A stretch of DNA of 64,000 nt, taken from assembly GCF_014202505.1 (NCBI RefSeq), contig NZ_JACHGW010000002.1, forward strand, positions 1,178,001 to 1,242,000, given 5' to 3'. Source of the stretch: Armatimonas rosea (GTDB taxonomy: Bacteria; Armatimonadota; Armatimonadia; Armatimonadales; Armatimonadaceae). The position numbers and the translations under genes are program-made. Position 1 is the stretch's first letter; the number at the start of each line of letters is the position of its first letter. Of this stretch, positions 7,735 to 16,654 are shown piece by piece. The notes below the pieces were generated by a model. That model had not been told where the DNA came from. It was given only the letters and a program-made list of their open reading frames with translations, and did no database searches.

Positions 7735-8571
7735 ATGGACTTTCTGGCGGCGATGCTAAGGCTCTGGGCGCCTCTGGGGCTGGCGGCACTGGGCGGGACC
7801 CTCTCCGAGCGTGTGGGGGTGATCGCGCTGGGGCTGGAGGCGATGCTCCTCGCCGGTGCCTACACCGCGGTGGCGGTCGCGGCAAAGACCGGTAGCGCGG
7901 CGCTAGGCGCTCTGGCCGGGGCACTGGCGGGCGCACTCGTGGGGCTGCTCCATGCCTGCCTGGTGCTCTTTGCCCGTGTCCCTGCCGTCCTCTCGGGAGT
8001 GGGGCTGAACCTGGGGCTGCTGGGCCTGACCACTTTCCTGCTCCGTGCCCACGGTGAGGTGGGGCTGAGCACCCAGGCACGCTTCCCCGCGGAGCTGGCG
8101 ATTCCTCTGGCGCTGGCCCTAGTGCTCGCTCTGGCGTTTCTCCTGGGGCAGACACCGCTGGGGCTACGCCTCCGGGCGTGCGGCGAGAAGCCCGAGGCGG
8201 TGCGCGCCGCAGGCCTCAACCCCGATAGGCTTCGGCTGGGAGCGGTGAGCGGCGCGGGAGGGCTGGCGGGGCTCGGCGGGGTGCTACTGGCGCTGATGGG
8301 CCTTGGCGAGTTCACGGAGAACATGACCTCGGGGCGGGGCTATATCGCGCTGGCGGCGGTGATCCTTGGGCGTTGGAGCCCGCTGGGTGCCGCAGGAGCC
8401 GCCCTGCTCTTTACTGCGGGGGATGCTCTGGTGGGGACGCTCCAGAACGCAGGGCTCGCCAAGGCTCTCCCGCCCGACCTGCTCCAGCTCTTGCCCTATC
8501 TCGCCGCGCTGGTGGCTCTGGGGCTGGTGAAGGGGCGTGGCCAGGCACCTGCATCTCTCAGCACGACATAG
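7735..8571 (+). CDS. ABC transporter permease, BPD_transp_2 family (nucleoside/BMP type)
   Basis: 278 aa, very hydrophobic (about 8-9 helices). The N-terminal segment GGTLSERVGVIALGLEAMLLAGAYTAV and the later GENPEAVRAAG-like stretch (GEKPEAVRAAGLNPDRLR) are typical of the second permease of RbsC/YufPQ-type ABC importers that work with BmpA lipoproteins. The partner permease, ATPase and binding protein are not next to it, which is unusual because these are normally one operon. The start is fixed by a leaderless -10 box. Confidence 0.85.
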   Translation: MDFLAAMLRLWAPLGLAALGGTLSERVGVIALGLEAMLLAGAYTAVAVAAKTGSAALGALAGALAGALVGLLHACLVLFARVPAVLSGVGLNLGLLGLTTFLLRAHGEVGLSTQARFPAELAIPLALALVLALAFLLGQTPLGLRLRACGEKPEAVRAAGLNPDRLRLGAVSGAGGLAGLGGVLLALMGLGEFTENMTSGRGYIALAAVILGRWSPLGAAGAALLFTAGDALVGTLQNAGLAKALPPDLLQLLPYLAALVALGLVKGRGQAPASLSTT

Positions 8572-8574
8572 ATT
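8569..8574 (+). promoter_or_regulatory. Possible leaderless -10 box
   Basis: TAGATT, 7 nt before the ATG at 8582. It overlaps the end of the permease gene (stop at 8569-8571) and supports 8582 over upstream in-frame starts. Confidence 0.45.
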
Positions 8575-8581
8575 TTTTGGC

Positions 8582-9067
8582 ATGGAGTTTGCTAGCTGGT
8601 GGGGCATGATGCAGCTTTTTCATCGCCCTCAGCCCCGGGTCACGGTTGCCCAGCTGCTGAGCTGGGCGGAGGCACAGGTCGCGCGGGGCGTGCCACGACA
8701 AGCGATCTGCCAGGAGTGGCTCCAGCAACACCGCTGTGCGGGCACCCCCGATCTCAAGTCGATCTATGAGCAGGCGGAGCGGCAGCTCTTTGGCGAGATG
8801 GTGGCCCGCGACCTTCGGGGGAGCGAGCTAGAGAAGATGCGCCGCACCGACGAGGCCATCGCGGAGTATGAGGCGATTGTCGCGGACGGGTTTTTAGGAG
8901 CCCATCCCTACGAGCGGCTCCAGGCTCTCTACCTCGCACGGGGCGACTACGATAGCGCTCTCCGGGTGTCGCAGGCGCGGGTTCGAACCCTCTCTCTGAT
9001 TCGTCCTCCCACACCGCCGTCCTGGGACGAGACCCCGCCCCTCCGTTTGGTTGCGATAAACGGCTAG
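8582..9067 (+). CDS. Small TPR-containing protein
   Basis: 161 aa from the ATG at 8582 (MEFASWWGMMQLF). The N-terminal half (about 15-75) is helical with no family I recognise. The C-terminal half contains two TPR-like helical hairpins: MRRTDEAIAEYEAIVADG and LYLARGDYDSALRVSQARV. No signal peptide. TPR repeats bind proteins; no partner is evident. The gene follows the permease by about 10 nt and converges with the ABC ATPase gene, overlapping it by 4 nt at the stop codons. An in-frame upstream start at 8537 would overlap the permease and is less likely. Confidence 0.7.
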   Translation: MEFASWWGMMQLFHRPQPRVTVAQLLSWAEAQVARGVPRQAICQEWLQQHRCAGTPDLKSIYEQAERQLFGEMVARDLRGSELEKMRRTDEAIAEYEAIVADGFLGAHPYERLQALYLARGDYDSALRVSQARVRTLSLIRPPTPPSWDETPPLRLVAING

Positions 9068-9732
9068 TGCTCCGTGCTGAGGATGCCGTCGCGGAGCTGG
9101 ATTAGCTGGTCGGCGCCGGTCAGCATCCCCGCGTCGTGTGTCACCACGATCACGGTTCCCTTGCTACGCCACGCCGCCAGCGCCTCGATCACGCGGTGGC
9201 CGTTGGTCTGGTCCAGCGCCGCCGTGGGCTCGTCGGCAAAGAGAATCTCCGGGTCGTTGATGAGGGCGCGCGCGACCGCTACCCGCTGACGCTCCCCCCC
9301 TGAGAGCTGGCCGGGGAGCTTACCCGCCATGCTGGCAAGCCCCAGGCTCTCCAAGAGCTCCTGGGCCTTCTGACGCGCCGCCGCATCGGGCTTGGGGGCC
9401 GCGACCACGATGTTCTCCAGCGCGGTGAGGTAGGTCAATAAAAATGGCTGCTGAAAGACAAAGCCGAAGCGGGTGCGGCGCAGGCGCATGAGCTCGGCAT
9501 CGGGGAGCTGGGAGAGGGGAGTGCTGCCCAGGGTCACCGCGCCGCCCGTGGGACGCTTGAGCCCTGAGAGCAGATAGAGCAGGCTGGACTTGCCCGACCC
9601 CGATGGCCCCATGATGCCATAGAACTTCCCAGGCGGCAGGCTCAGGCTGACCTCGCGCAGGGCATAGGTCGTCCGTTCGCCGTCGCGGTAGGCCAGCGCG
9701 ACTTTCTCGCAGGAGAGTGTCTCTCGGGTCAT
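9064..9732 (-). CDS. ABC transporter ATPase, MacB/LolD type
   Basis: 222 aa. Walker A is GPSGSGKSS, the Q-loop is in FVFQQPFLL, the signature is LSGGERQRVAVARAL, Walker B is ILFADEPTAALD, and the switch His is VTHD. Length and sequence style match the LolD/MacB/FtsE group that powers lipoprotein release or mechanotransmission rather than solute import. It follows its FtsX-type permease by 3 nt; they form an operon. Confidence 0.93.
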   Translation of the reverse strand: MTRETLSCEKVALAYRDGERTTYALREVSLSLPPGKFYGIMGPSGSGKSSLLYLLSGLKRPTGGAVTLGSTPLSQLPDAELMRLRRTRFGFVFQQPFLLTYLTALENIVVAAPKPDAAARQKAQELLESLGLASMAGKLPGQLSGGERQRVAVARALINDPEILFADEPTAALDQTNGHRVIEALAAWRSKGTVIVVTHDAGMLTGADQLIQLRDGILSTEH

Positions 9733-9735
9733 GTG

Positions 9736-10899
9736 CTAGCGCCTCTCGATAATCGTCACGGGGTCGAGCTTGAGCAGGCGGTACGCGATCGTCCCGACTG
9801 AGAAAAGCGTGATGCAGATCGGCACTGGGATCGTGTGGGCGTAGGCATCCAGGTCGAACGGGTTGAGAAAGAGCCCCCGCGCCCGGAACACGGACTCGCC
9901 CAGAAAGCGCATGGTCAGCGCCGTCAAGCCCGCCCCGACCAGCCAGCCGGCGATATTGAGCAGCGCCGTCTCCGCTAGCACCCGCCCGATGAGCGTCGCT
10001 CGGGAGTAGCCAATCGCTGCCAGCACCCCAAACTCGGAGAGGCGCTGGGTGAAGTAGATATTGGCCAGCATCCCGCTCATCAGCGTGATGGCAAAGATCA
10101 CCGCCGCCGTGACCACGCCCATGATCATGTAGAGCGACTCCAGGCTCTCACGCACCTCGGTGATGAGGTTCTCCTTTGAGAGCACTTGTACGGAGCCAGG
10201 ATCGAGCTTGCCCGCCGCCTTGTTCTTCACCGGCATCATCGCCCGGTTGAGCTCGTCGCGCTGGCCGACATCCTTCCAGGTGTAGAGTGTGCAGAGCGGG
10301 TTGAGCAAGAAGTAGCGGGAGCAGAAGCTCTTGCTGGTAAAGCCCACCCAGACCGGTCCTTTGAGGATCCCTACGAGCTTGACCGGGACGGGTGCGGCGG
10401 TCGCCATTCCCCCCTGCTCGGTGGGGCTAACGACGTTATCCCCGAGCTTGAGGTGCTTGTTCTCCACCATCGGCTCGGAGAGCACGGCCTCGGGCATGCC
10501 CTCGGCAGGGAGGCGTCCGGCGATCAGGCTCGTTCCCATGCGCTGCATCAGGTAGTCGCGGTCGTCGTCGGGCACCCCGAGTACCACAAAGGGCAGACGC
10601 CCCATGACGGTCTTGATATTGCAGAGAAAGAACGCCCCCTCCATGGTCCGCTCGACCCGAGGATCGGCCTCCACCAGCACCCGCTGCGCCTCCGGCACCT
10701 CCCGAAAGCGCTGCTGGGGCAGGACATAGGTGAAGTACTCCGTGTAGCGGTAGATCGTCCGCACGGTCAGGTCGATCGCATTGGCCAAGACCGTCACCCC
10801 CGCGATCAGAAAGACCGCCAAGACAATCACCAGGCCCATGGGGAGCGCACGGGACGCATTGCGGCGGAAGTAGACCAGCGGGGAGAGGGGAGAGTTCAT
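9736..10899 (-). CDS. FtsX-like ABC permease (MacB/LolC type)
   Basis: 387 aa. There is an N-terminal membrane helix (about 20-43), a long extracytoplasmic domain (about 45-260) and three C-terminal helices in the FtsX pattern, with LSEFGVLAAIGYSRATLIGRVL as the characteristic coupling segment. It forms the membrane half of a MacB/Lol-type complex with the next gene. Substrate unknown; there is no adjacent membrane-fusion protein. A TACAAT box lies 34 nt upstream on the minus strand. Confidence 0.9.
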   Translation of the reverse strand: MNSPLSPLVYFRRNASRALPMGLVIVLAVFLIAGVTVLANAIDLTVRTIYRYTEYFTYVLPQQRFREVPEAQRVLVEADPRVERTMEGAFFLCNIKTVMGRLPFVVLGVPDDDRDYLMQRMGTSLIAGRLPAEGMPEAVLSEPMVENKHLKLGDNVVSPTEQGGMATAAPVPVKLVGILKGPVWVGFTSKSFCSRYFLLNPLCTLYTWKDVGQRDELNRAMMPVKNKAAGKLDPGSVQVLSKENLITEVRESLESLYMIMGVVTAAVIFAITLMSGMLANIYFTQRLSEFGVLAAIGYSRATLIGRVLAETALLNIAGWLVGAGLTALTMRFLGESVFRARGLFLNPFDLDAYAHTIPVPICITLFSVGTIAYRLLKLDPVTIIERR

Positions 10900-10975
10900 G
10901 TTCGTGAAAAAGAGTACAAACCGATTGTACCGCTTTCTCAGAGAACGGGCCGAGGCAAGACCAAGTTCCCACAGA

Positions 10976-10981
10976 TATAAT
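10976..10981 (+). promoter_or_regulatory. Consensus -10 box close to the start codon
   Basis: Perfect TATAAT, 9 nt before the ATG at 10991. The aggag that touches the ATG has no spacing and could not work as a normal ribosome site. The transcript would begin 1-3 nt before the ATG. Confidence 0.6.
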
Positions 10982-10990
10982 CTTTAGGAG

Positions 10991-11896
10991 ATGTCACCCG
11001 TTGGAAAACGTAGGGCAAGGGCCTGGGGCTGTGGCGTCAGCCTGACACTGTTTCTTGTCGCGATTGGCCTGCTCGCCCGCGAGGTCGTGCTGCGTGCCGC
11101 AACGACTCCGCCCCGCCAAAAGAGCCACGCCTTGCCACGCACCAAGCCTCAAGGAGTTTCAGAGTGGAATCCTGAGGCGGTTGAGCTCTTAGAAACGATG
11201 GCACATCAGCGGCAGCAAGCTAGATCTGTAGACATGACACTGGCATACTCATCGTATGTGGGAGGTAAACGGCGCGACAGCGCTGAGATGCGCCTCGTGT
11301 ATGCACGCCCCAATCGGATGCGCTGGGAGTACAAGAGCAAATCTTCCTACCAGCTACAACTCTCCGACGGCTGGATGACCTGGTTTTTGTCTGGTCATGA
11401 GTACGACCAGTGGCTTAGTTTCCCGGATGGGCGTGGACTAAATCACTTTCCTCTCGCTGGGTTCTTTCCAACAAAACCTCTAGAGAATGAGGACTTGTGT
11501 GAGGTGGATCAGCTACACAAAGCCCTCAAAAAACATTCACTTCTCTCTCTTACCGCCCAGAGCTGCCCTGAGGGGACTCGGGTTTGTGCCAATGAGTACG
11601 ATGTTTTCTATCGCTACTACTACTTCGACTCTCAAAAGCAGCTACGAGGAATACGGAAAAATACCTTGGCTTGGATGGATACCTATGTCGATGACCTAGG
11701 ATTCTTTCACCTTGCCCACTGGGAGCTGGGATCAGAATTCTGGGAGATACGCGTGTGTCAGTGGGACATGCCTCTCCAACAGAATGTTTTTATTATCCAA
11801 CTCCCCAACGACGCGAAACCAAGCCCCGAGACAGCCCGCTATCAGGCAGTTTTTACTGGTATGCTTGCTCTACGCCACGCAGTACTCCCAGAGTAG
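10991..11896 (+). CDS. Membrane-anchored LolA-like protein, paralogue A
   Basis: 301 aa. An N-terminal anchor (about 11-35, CGVSLTLFLVAIGLLAREVV) is followed by a Pro-rich linker and a domain with alternating strands (LVYARPNRMRWEY, SDGWMTWFL, FPDGRG). This pattern resembles the LolA/LolB-like or DUF2092 fold, in which a half-barrel holds lipid; that is inference from pattern only. It is the first of two tandem paralogues. The first ~140 bp are nearly identical to the next gene, while the rest is diverged and GC-poorer (about 50%). Confidence 0.7.
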   Translation: MSPVGKRRARAWGCGVSLTLFLVAIGLLAREVVLRAATTPPRQKSHALPRTKPQGVSEWNPEAVELLETMAHQRQQARSVDMTLAYSSYVGGKRRDSAEMRLVYARPNRMRWEYKSKSSYQLQLSDGWMTWFLSGHEYDQWLSFPDGRGLNHFPLAGFFPTKPLENEDLCEVDQLHKALKKHSLLSLTAQSCPEGTRVCANEYDVFYRYYYFDSQKQLRGIRKNTLAWMDTYVDDLGFFHLAHWELGSEFWEIRVCQWDMPLQQNVFIIQLPNDAKPSPETARYQAVFTGMLALRHAVLPE

Positions 11897-11903
11897 AGAA
11901 ACA

Positions 11904-12884
11904 ATGAAAACGCTCTTGATACGACAACGGAAGGCAAGGGCCTGGGGCTGTGGCGTCAGCCTGACGCTGTTTCTTATCTCGATTGGCCTGCTCGCCCGCG
12001 AGGTCGTGCTGCGTGCCGCGATAACCCCGCCCCGCCAAAAGAGCCACGCCTTGCCGCGCACCAAGCCCGCGGGAGTCGCCCACTGGGACGAGGCAGCCGC
12101 GGCGCTTTTGGAGCAGAACGAGCGCACGCTGCAAAACGCGCGAACCCTGGTAGCGCAGGTGGAGTACGTGCATAAAGAGGACACCCAGGTGACGGCACGT
12201 CGCACCAAGCAAATCATCTACGCCCGACCCAACCGCCTCCGCGACGAAGAGCTGGATCAAGGAAAGAAGCGTCCCCCACGGCTTGCAAACCGCAAGGTCT
12301 CCGATGGCTGGCTCTCCTGGTCGTTGCTGGGGGACACGTACTACGGTGGCTTTAGCTTCCCCGATGGCCGCGGGCAAAACGAAGAGCCTTTTGTGGGATT
12401 CTTCCCCACCGACGCCGGCGGCTGGGACCCGATCTCTTTCGCCGATGAGGTACGTGGCGGCGTGCTAGCGACGCGTCTGGAGCTCCTCACGCTTGAGCCC
12501 ACTCCCCAGGGCCGTGTCGTGCGCTTTCGCTACAAGCCCAGCGTGGGGGCGCACTCCTGGGGCGCGGGGGGAGTAAATCTCTCCTCGTCCACCACCACGA
12601 TCACCTTCCCGCAGAGCTCCGCCCTCCCAGCACAGGTCGAGGAGCAGTGGGTGGACTGGCGCGGGAGCTGGACGCGGCTTAACAACGTCCCTGTGCTCCT
12701 CTGGAACCTGCAGCTACACAGCACGAGCTACCATGTCCAGTCCGTCACGCTGGATGGCCCCGTGCCCACAGGCGCGTTTGTGATGACCTTCCCCCGTGGC
12801 GTAAAGCCCAGCGACGATACCGCACGTTTTGAAAAGCTCTTCCTCGGCTTTACAACTCTACGCAGCTGGACACTGGGCGAGTAA
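11904..12884 (+). CDS. Membrane-anchored LolA-like protein, paralogue B
   Basis: 326 aa from the ATG at 11904, 7 nt after the stop of paralogue A; open sequence upstream belongs to paralogue A. Same anchor (about 15-35, FLISIGLLAREVVLRAA), linker and core landmarks (IIYARPNRLRDEE, SDGWLSWSL, FPDGRGQNEE, VGFFPTDAGG) and the same ending (TFPRGVKPSDDTARFEKLF...LR). The domain may bind a lipid or lipoprotein by analogy with LolA, but no key residue proves it. It is GC-rich like the rest of the genome, unlike paralogue A's body. Confidence 0.72.
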   Translation: MKTLLIRQRKARAWGCGVSLTLFLISIGLLAREVVLRAAITPPRQKSHALPRTKPAGVAHWDEAAAALLEQNERTLQNARTLVAQVEYVHKEDTQVTARRTKQIIYARPNRLRDEELDQGKKRPPRLANRKVSDGWLSWSLLGDTYYGGFSFPDGRGQNEEPFVGFFPTDAGGWDPISFADEVRGGVLATRLELLTLEPTPQGRVVRFRYKPSVGAHSWGAGGVNLSSSTTTITFPQSSALPAQVEEQWVDWRGSWTRLNNVPVLLWNLQLHSTSYHVQSVTLDGPVPTGAFVMTFPRGVKPSDDTARFEKLFLGFTTLRSWTLGE

Positions 12885-12898
12885 TATCCCCGATTTGC

Positions 12899-14701
12899 TT
12901 ACGAAATCGCACAGAAGTAGTAGTCGTAATTGACGGAGTGTGAGTAGATAGTGCCATCGGAATCAATGGCAGGGCGACCAAACATAGAACCACGAGAGCC
13001 ATGTATACTTGCAGAATCAAATACCCAACGTATGGATCCATCTGGTGCGACGCAATGCATTCCTGTGTTGGAGCAAAGATAGGTGTTCTCATTAATATCG
13101 CAGACAGGCGAGGAGCGATATAAATTATCAAAGGGGGCAATTCCTGGACCTGATATATCCGTTGTCCAAATCGGTGCACCATTACTACCTATTTTTCGTA
13201 AATAGCCGAAAATAAGATTGTTTTGATTTGTGACAATAAACTCAGTTGATCGATCTCCATCACCATAATAGTATGTCCACTTCAATGCACCCGCAGGTGT
13301 AAAGGCTGCGAATAATCCATCAACACTCCAAACATAAACCGTATCGTCGATCCCAATGACGGGAGTATGTCGTGAGGTAATTTGTTTACTCCACCGCAGA
13401 ACCCCATCAGGAGTAAAGGAATATAAACCGGTCTCATTAATCGGTGGTCCGAATGGATCACGGAAATAAGTTGTGACATAGATATTTCCTTTGCTGTCAA
13501 TCGCAGGGCTTCCATAGCAAGAGCCCGTGATAGGTTGCTTCCACCGAAGAGTGCCATTTGGATTAATGGCAACTAAATATTTTTGAGATAAATTTGAAGA
13601 GCTAGCCATGTACAGGATGCCATTTTTATCGACATTGATACCCGCTCCTTCAAAACCTGATTCTGAGAATGTCCATTTTAGAGAGCCTGTCTCATCGATT
13701 GCATAAACCCAGCCATTGGGTAGATAGATAGTTCCATCGAGACCGCAGGCAGGACCGTACTGAAGCGATAGAATCTGCTTTTCCCAAGCGAGGTCTCCAT
13801 TTTTTGTGAACGAGTAGACCCAGCCACTCCAGTCTGCTGTGAGAATATTCCCATTTTTCTGAATCACGGGTTCGGTATAGATTGCTGCACGCATTTTATA
13901 CTTCCACTTTAGTTGTCCCTGATTGTTACTGCCGCCTCCCTGCCCCGAGTTAGAAGGCTTGCAGCGACTCTGAGGCCAGGAAGAGAGGGCGGGCTCCGTA
14001 GGGCTAGCGACAACCGAAAGTGGTACCGTTTGGGAAAGAGAAGACTCCGTTTCGAGAACGGTGATCTCTGTGGTGCCTAAGCTATTCCCTTTGACAACGG
14101 CAGTCGAGGAGCTGCCCGATACCGAGCAGACCGACGTTTGTGAGGATGACCAAGACCAAGAGCTTTGTGTGAGGACAATAGTGCCGGCTTGATCTCTTGG
14201 AATCGCGACAATGGTACGCTCTTGACCGACCCCCAAGTTTACGGGGTTTGGAGAGAGCTCAATGGTTTTTATCGTCGTTCCTAGAGTAAGGGAGTCTGAG
14301 GCGGTCTGGTTTTTTACGACATTGAGGTTTAGGGTACCGCTCGCTTGTGCAACGCCTGCTCCAGACGCACTGGGATAGGCAGTCGCGGTGACGGTGTAGG
14401 AGCCAACCTCGATACTGTCGAAGGTGACATCGGTCTGCGTTGTTCCTGCGGGCGGGCGGGCGACGGTTTTCTGCACGGTCTCGGGGCCGACCATCTTGAC
14501 CGTGATGCTCTTGGCGGCGACTGGGATCAGGCGGGAGGCGGGCTTGGGCTCGGGCCAGAGAATGGTGAACGTGGCCGCCCCGCGGCTGGTGCTCGTGGGA
14601 GCACCTGTGGGGGTGGTGCCTGCGCCACAGCCCGCGGCAAGCGCACTGCCAAGCGAGCCCATGACAAAGACGCGACGTGAGAGAGAGCGATCGTCGGGCA
14701 T
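12899..14701 (-). CDS. Surface lipoprotein: Big_2-like domain plus PQQ-type beta-propeller
   Basis: 600 aa. A twin-Arg-like start (LSRRVFVMGSLGSALAAGCGAG) carries a lipobox at ALAAGC. Residues ~40-140 match the next gene's protein. About 145-230 is an Ig-like Big_2 domain (VCSVSGSSSTAVVKGNSLGTTEI). From ~250 to the end is a PQQ-like propeller with repeated blocks such as LKWKYKM, GSLKWTF, GTLRWKQ, GVLRWSK and ALKWTYYY. The propeller region (about 12900-13950) is clearly GC-poor (about 42-46%) against GC-rich flanks, suggesting recent acquisition. Likely role: cell-surface binding or structural protein; no enzymatic residues are recognised. Confidence 0.82.
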   Translation of the reverse strand: MPDDRSLSRRVFVMGSLGSALAAGCGAGTTPTGAPTSTSRGAATFTILWPEPKPASRLIPVAAKSITVKMVGPETVQKTVARPPAGTTQTDVTFDSIEVGSYTVTATAYPSASGAGVAQASGTLNLNVVKNQTASDSLTLGTTIKTIELSPNPVNLGVGQERTIVAIPRDQAGTIVLTQSSWSWSSSQTSVCSVSGSSSTAVVKGNSLGTTEITVLETESSLSQTVPLSVVASPTEPALSSWPQSRCKPSNSGQGGGSNNQGQLKWKYKMRAAIYTEPVIQKNGNILTADWSGWVYSFTKNGDLAWEKQILSLQYGPACGLDGTIYLPNGWVYAIDETGSLKWTFSESGFEGAGINVDKNGILYMASSSNLSQKYLVAINPNGTLRWKQPITGSCYGSPAIDSKGNIYVTTYFRDPFGPPINETGLYSFTPDGVLRWSKQITSRHTPVIGIDDTVYVWSVDGLFAAFTPAGALKWTYYYGDGDRSTEFIVTNQNNLIFGYLRKIGSNGAPIWTTDISGPGIAPFDNLYRSSPVCDINENTYLCSNTGMHCVAPDGSIRWVFDSASIHGSRGSMFGRPAIDSDGTIYSHSVNYDYYFCAIS

Positions 14702-14710
14702 TGGTTTTTC

Positions 14711-15415
14711 CTACTTGACGGTGATGCTGGCGTTGCCTTTATCGGGGAGGACGGTTAGGGTCATGGTGGCGGACTTCCCGGACTCGGTCTCGGTGCCGGT
14801 GATGGTCACGGTGCCGCGCTTGACTCCAGTGACGGTTGCGGGGTTGCCGGTGGCGGTGACGGTCGCAAGGGTGGGGTCGCTGCTTGTCCAGGTCCACGCG
14901 CCAGGATCGGTCAGCACCAGGCTCCCGGAAGCATCTTTGGCGCTGCCGGTCACGGCCTGGGTGTCGGTGGAGCTGATCGACGCCGTAGCCGGGCTGAGCG
15001 ATACCTGGGTGATGGTCGTGCCCATCGTCAGGCTGGCGGTCGTGGTCTGGTTGAAGAAGATCGCCACCCCCACCGAGCCCGTCGCCTGCACGGTGCCGGT
15101 CCCATCACTGCTGGGGTAGGCAGTCGCGGTGACGTTGTAGCTACCACGAACCAGGCCGGTGAAGGTCACGACACTCTGGTTGACCCCTGTGGGCGGGCGG
15201 GGGACGAGGCGCTCCTGGGTATCGCTGCCCACCACAGTGAGCTTGATGCTCTGCGCGGCGGCGGGGATGAGGCGACTCGGCTCGGGCCAAGCGATCACAA
15301 AGCGTGCGCTCCCGGTCTCTACGACCGGGGAGCTCCCGCCACAGCCGGCTAAGACGATCAACGAGAGAGAGAGGGAGGTGAGAAGAGCGCGGCGAGAAAC
15401 GGTGGCCTTGTGCAT
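14711..15415 (-). CDS. Surface lipoprotein with Big_2-like domain
   Basis: 234 aa. The lipoprotein signal is LSLSLIVLAGCGGSS. The N-terminal region (WPEPSRLIPAAAQSIKLTVVG, then GSYNVTATAYPSS) parallels residues 40-140 of the neighbouring propeller protein. A Big_2-like Ig domain follows (SVSPATASI-type start, WTWTSSDPTLATVTATG, GTVTITGTETES). It is a propeller-less paralogue. It lies 9 nt upstream of the propeller gene and is transcribed with it. Start supported by ggag about 9 nt upstream and a TATAAT near 15449-15454 on the minus strand. Confidence 0.8.
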   Translation of the reverse strand: MHKATVSRRALLTSLSLSLIVLAGCGGSSPVVETGSARFVIAWPEPSRLIPAAAQSIKLTVVGSDTQERLVPRPPTGVNQSVVTFTGLVRGSYNVTATAYPSSDGTGTVQATGSVGVAIFFNQTTTASLTMGTTITQVSLSPATASISSTDTQAVTGSAKDASGSLVLTDPGAWTWTSSDPTLATVTATGNPATVTGVKRGTVTITGTETESGKSATMTLTVLPDKGNASITVK

Positions 15416-15484
15416 AGTGAGAGTCTCCGAAGAAGGTTGGGGGAATTATAGCTTAGTGTCGGTGCGGGCGGCAAGGGACCCAGG

Positions 15485-15490
15485 TAGAAT
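15485..15490 (+). promoter_or_regulatory. -10 box, leaderless start of namZ
   Basis: TAGAAT ends 6 nt before the ATG at 15497; no Shine-Dalgarno. Confidence 0.65.
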
Positions 15491-15496
15491 GCTGCT

Positions 15497-16642
15497 ATGG
15501 AAATTGCTTCTTCCCCGGTGCTGTGTGGGGTCGATGTGCTGGTGCGCGATAAGTTCGCTGCGCTGGGGCGTGGGCCCATCGGGCTGATCACCAACCACAC
15601 GGGGCTCACGCAGGACGGCACAGCGACCGCCGATATCCTCGCGGAGTCGCCGGTGGTGGCACTCAAGGCGTTCTTTGGCCCCGAACACGGGATTCGCGGT
15701 GCGGTCGACGAGAAAGTCCCCGATAGCAAGGACCCCAAGACGGGCCTGCCGGTATTTTCTCTCTACGGCGAGCGCTACGAGCCCACGGCGGAGCAGCTGG
15801 CGGGGATCGAGACCCTGGTCTACGATATTCAAGATGTTGGGTGCCGCTTCTACACCTTTCTCTCCACCTTGGGGCACTGTCTTACGGCCGCGGCCAAGCA
15901 CGGGAAGCGCTTTATCGTTCTCGACCGGCCCAATCCCATTGGCGGCGCGGCGATCGAGGGACCGATCGCGGATAAAGACCGGCTCGCCTTTGTCGCCTAC
16001 CACCCGATTCCCGTGCGCCATGGGATGACCATGGGAGAGCTGGCACGGCTGATTGTCGCGGAGAAGGGCCTCAAGCTCGACCTGACAGTCGTGCCCTGCG
16101 AGGGCTGGCGGCGCGCGGACTGGTGGGATGCGACCGGACTGACCTGGACAAACCCCTCGCCCAACATGCGCTCGCTCACCCAGGCGACTCTCTATCCCGG
16201 GATCGGCCTGATCGAGTTCTCCAATGTCTCCGTGGGCCGGGGCACCGACACGCCCTTTGAGTGGATCGGCGCGCCCTACCTGGAGCCTCGCCGCCTTGCC
16301 GCGGAGCTCAATGCGAAGAACCTCCCCGGCATCCGCTTCATTCCCGTGCACTTCACGCCGAGGGCCAGCAAGTTTGTCGGCGAGCTCTGCGGCGGCGTGA
16401 GCTTCCTGGTGACCGACCGCCAGAAGCTGGCCCCGGTGCGCACCGGGGTGGAGCTAGCCCTGACACTGCGCCGACTCTATCCCAAGGAGTGGCAGGCCGA
16501 AAAAATGATGACGCTGCTGGTGAACCGGCAGGCCATGGACGGCGTGCTCGCCGGGGAGAGCTACACGACCCTGGCGCGACGCTGGAGCCCCGGCCTGCGC
16601 GAGTTCGCACGCCGCCGGCAACCGCACCTACTCTATCCCTAA
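15497..16642 (+). CDS. namZ: DUF1343 exo-beta-N-acetylmuramidase (NamZ-like)
   Basis: 381 aa, full length for DUF1343. Landmarks are GLITNHTG, FGPEHGIRG (the conserved Glu-His motif), DIQDVGCRFYT, DRPNPIGG and NPSPNMRSL. The characterised member NamZ releases MurNAc from the non-reducing end of peptidoglycan fragments and belongs to a murein-recycling route. There is no signal peptide from the leaderless start, so this copy appears cytoplasmic, or exported by a route I cannot see. No murQ or nagZ lies next to it. The following gene, 12 nt on, encodes a secreted protein. Confidence 0.9.
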   Translation: MEIASSPVLCGVDVLVRDKFAALGRGPIGLITNHTGLTQDGTATADILAESPVVALKAFFGPEHGIRGAVDEKVPDSKDPKTGLPVFSLYGERYEPTAEQLAGIETLVYDIQDVGCRFYTFLSTLGHCLTAAAKHGKRFIVLDRPNPIGGAAIEGPIADKDRLAFVAYHPIPVRHGMTMGELARLIVAEKGLKLDLTVVPCEGWRRADWWDATGLTWTNPSPNMRSLTQATLYPGIGLIEFSNVSVGRGTDTPFEWIGAPYLEPRRLAAELNAKNLPGIRFIPVHFTPRASKFVGELCGGVSFLVTDRQKLAPVRTGVELALTLRRLYPKEWQAEKMMTLLVNRQAMDGVLAGESYTTLARRWSPGLREFARRRQPHLLYP

Positions 16643-16654
16643 AGGAGAACCCTC

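Noticed and set aside
10982-10990. AGGAG before ATG 10991 as a Shine-Dalgarno
   Set aside because: It touches the start codon with no spacing, so it cannot act as a normal ribosome site.
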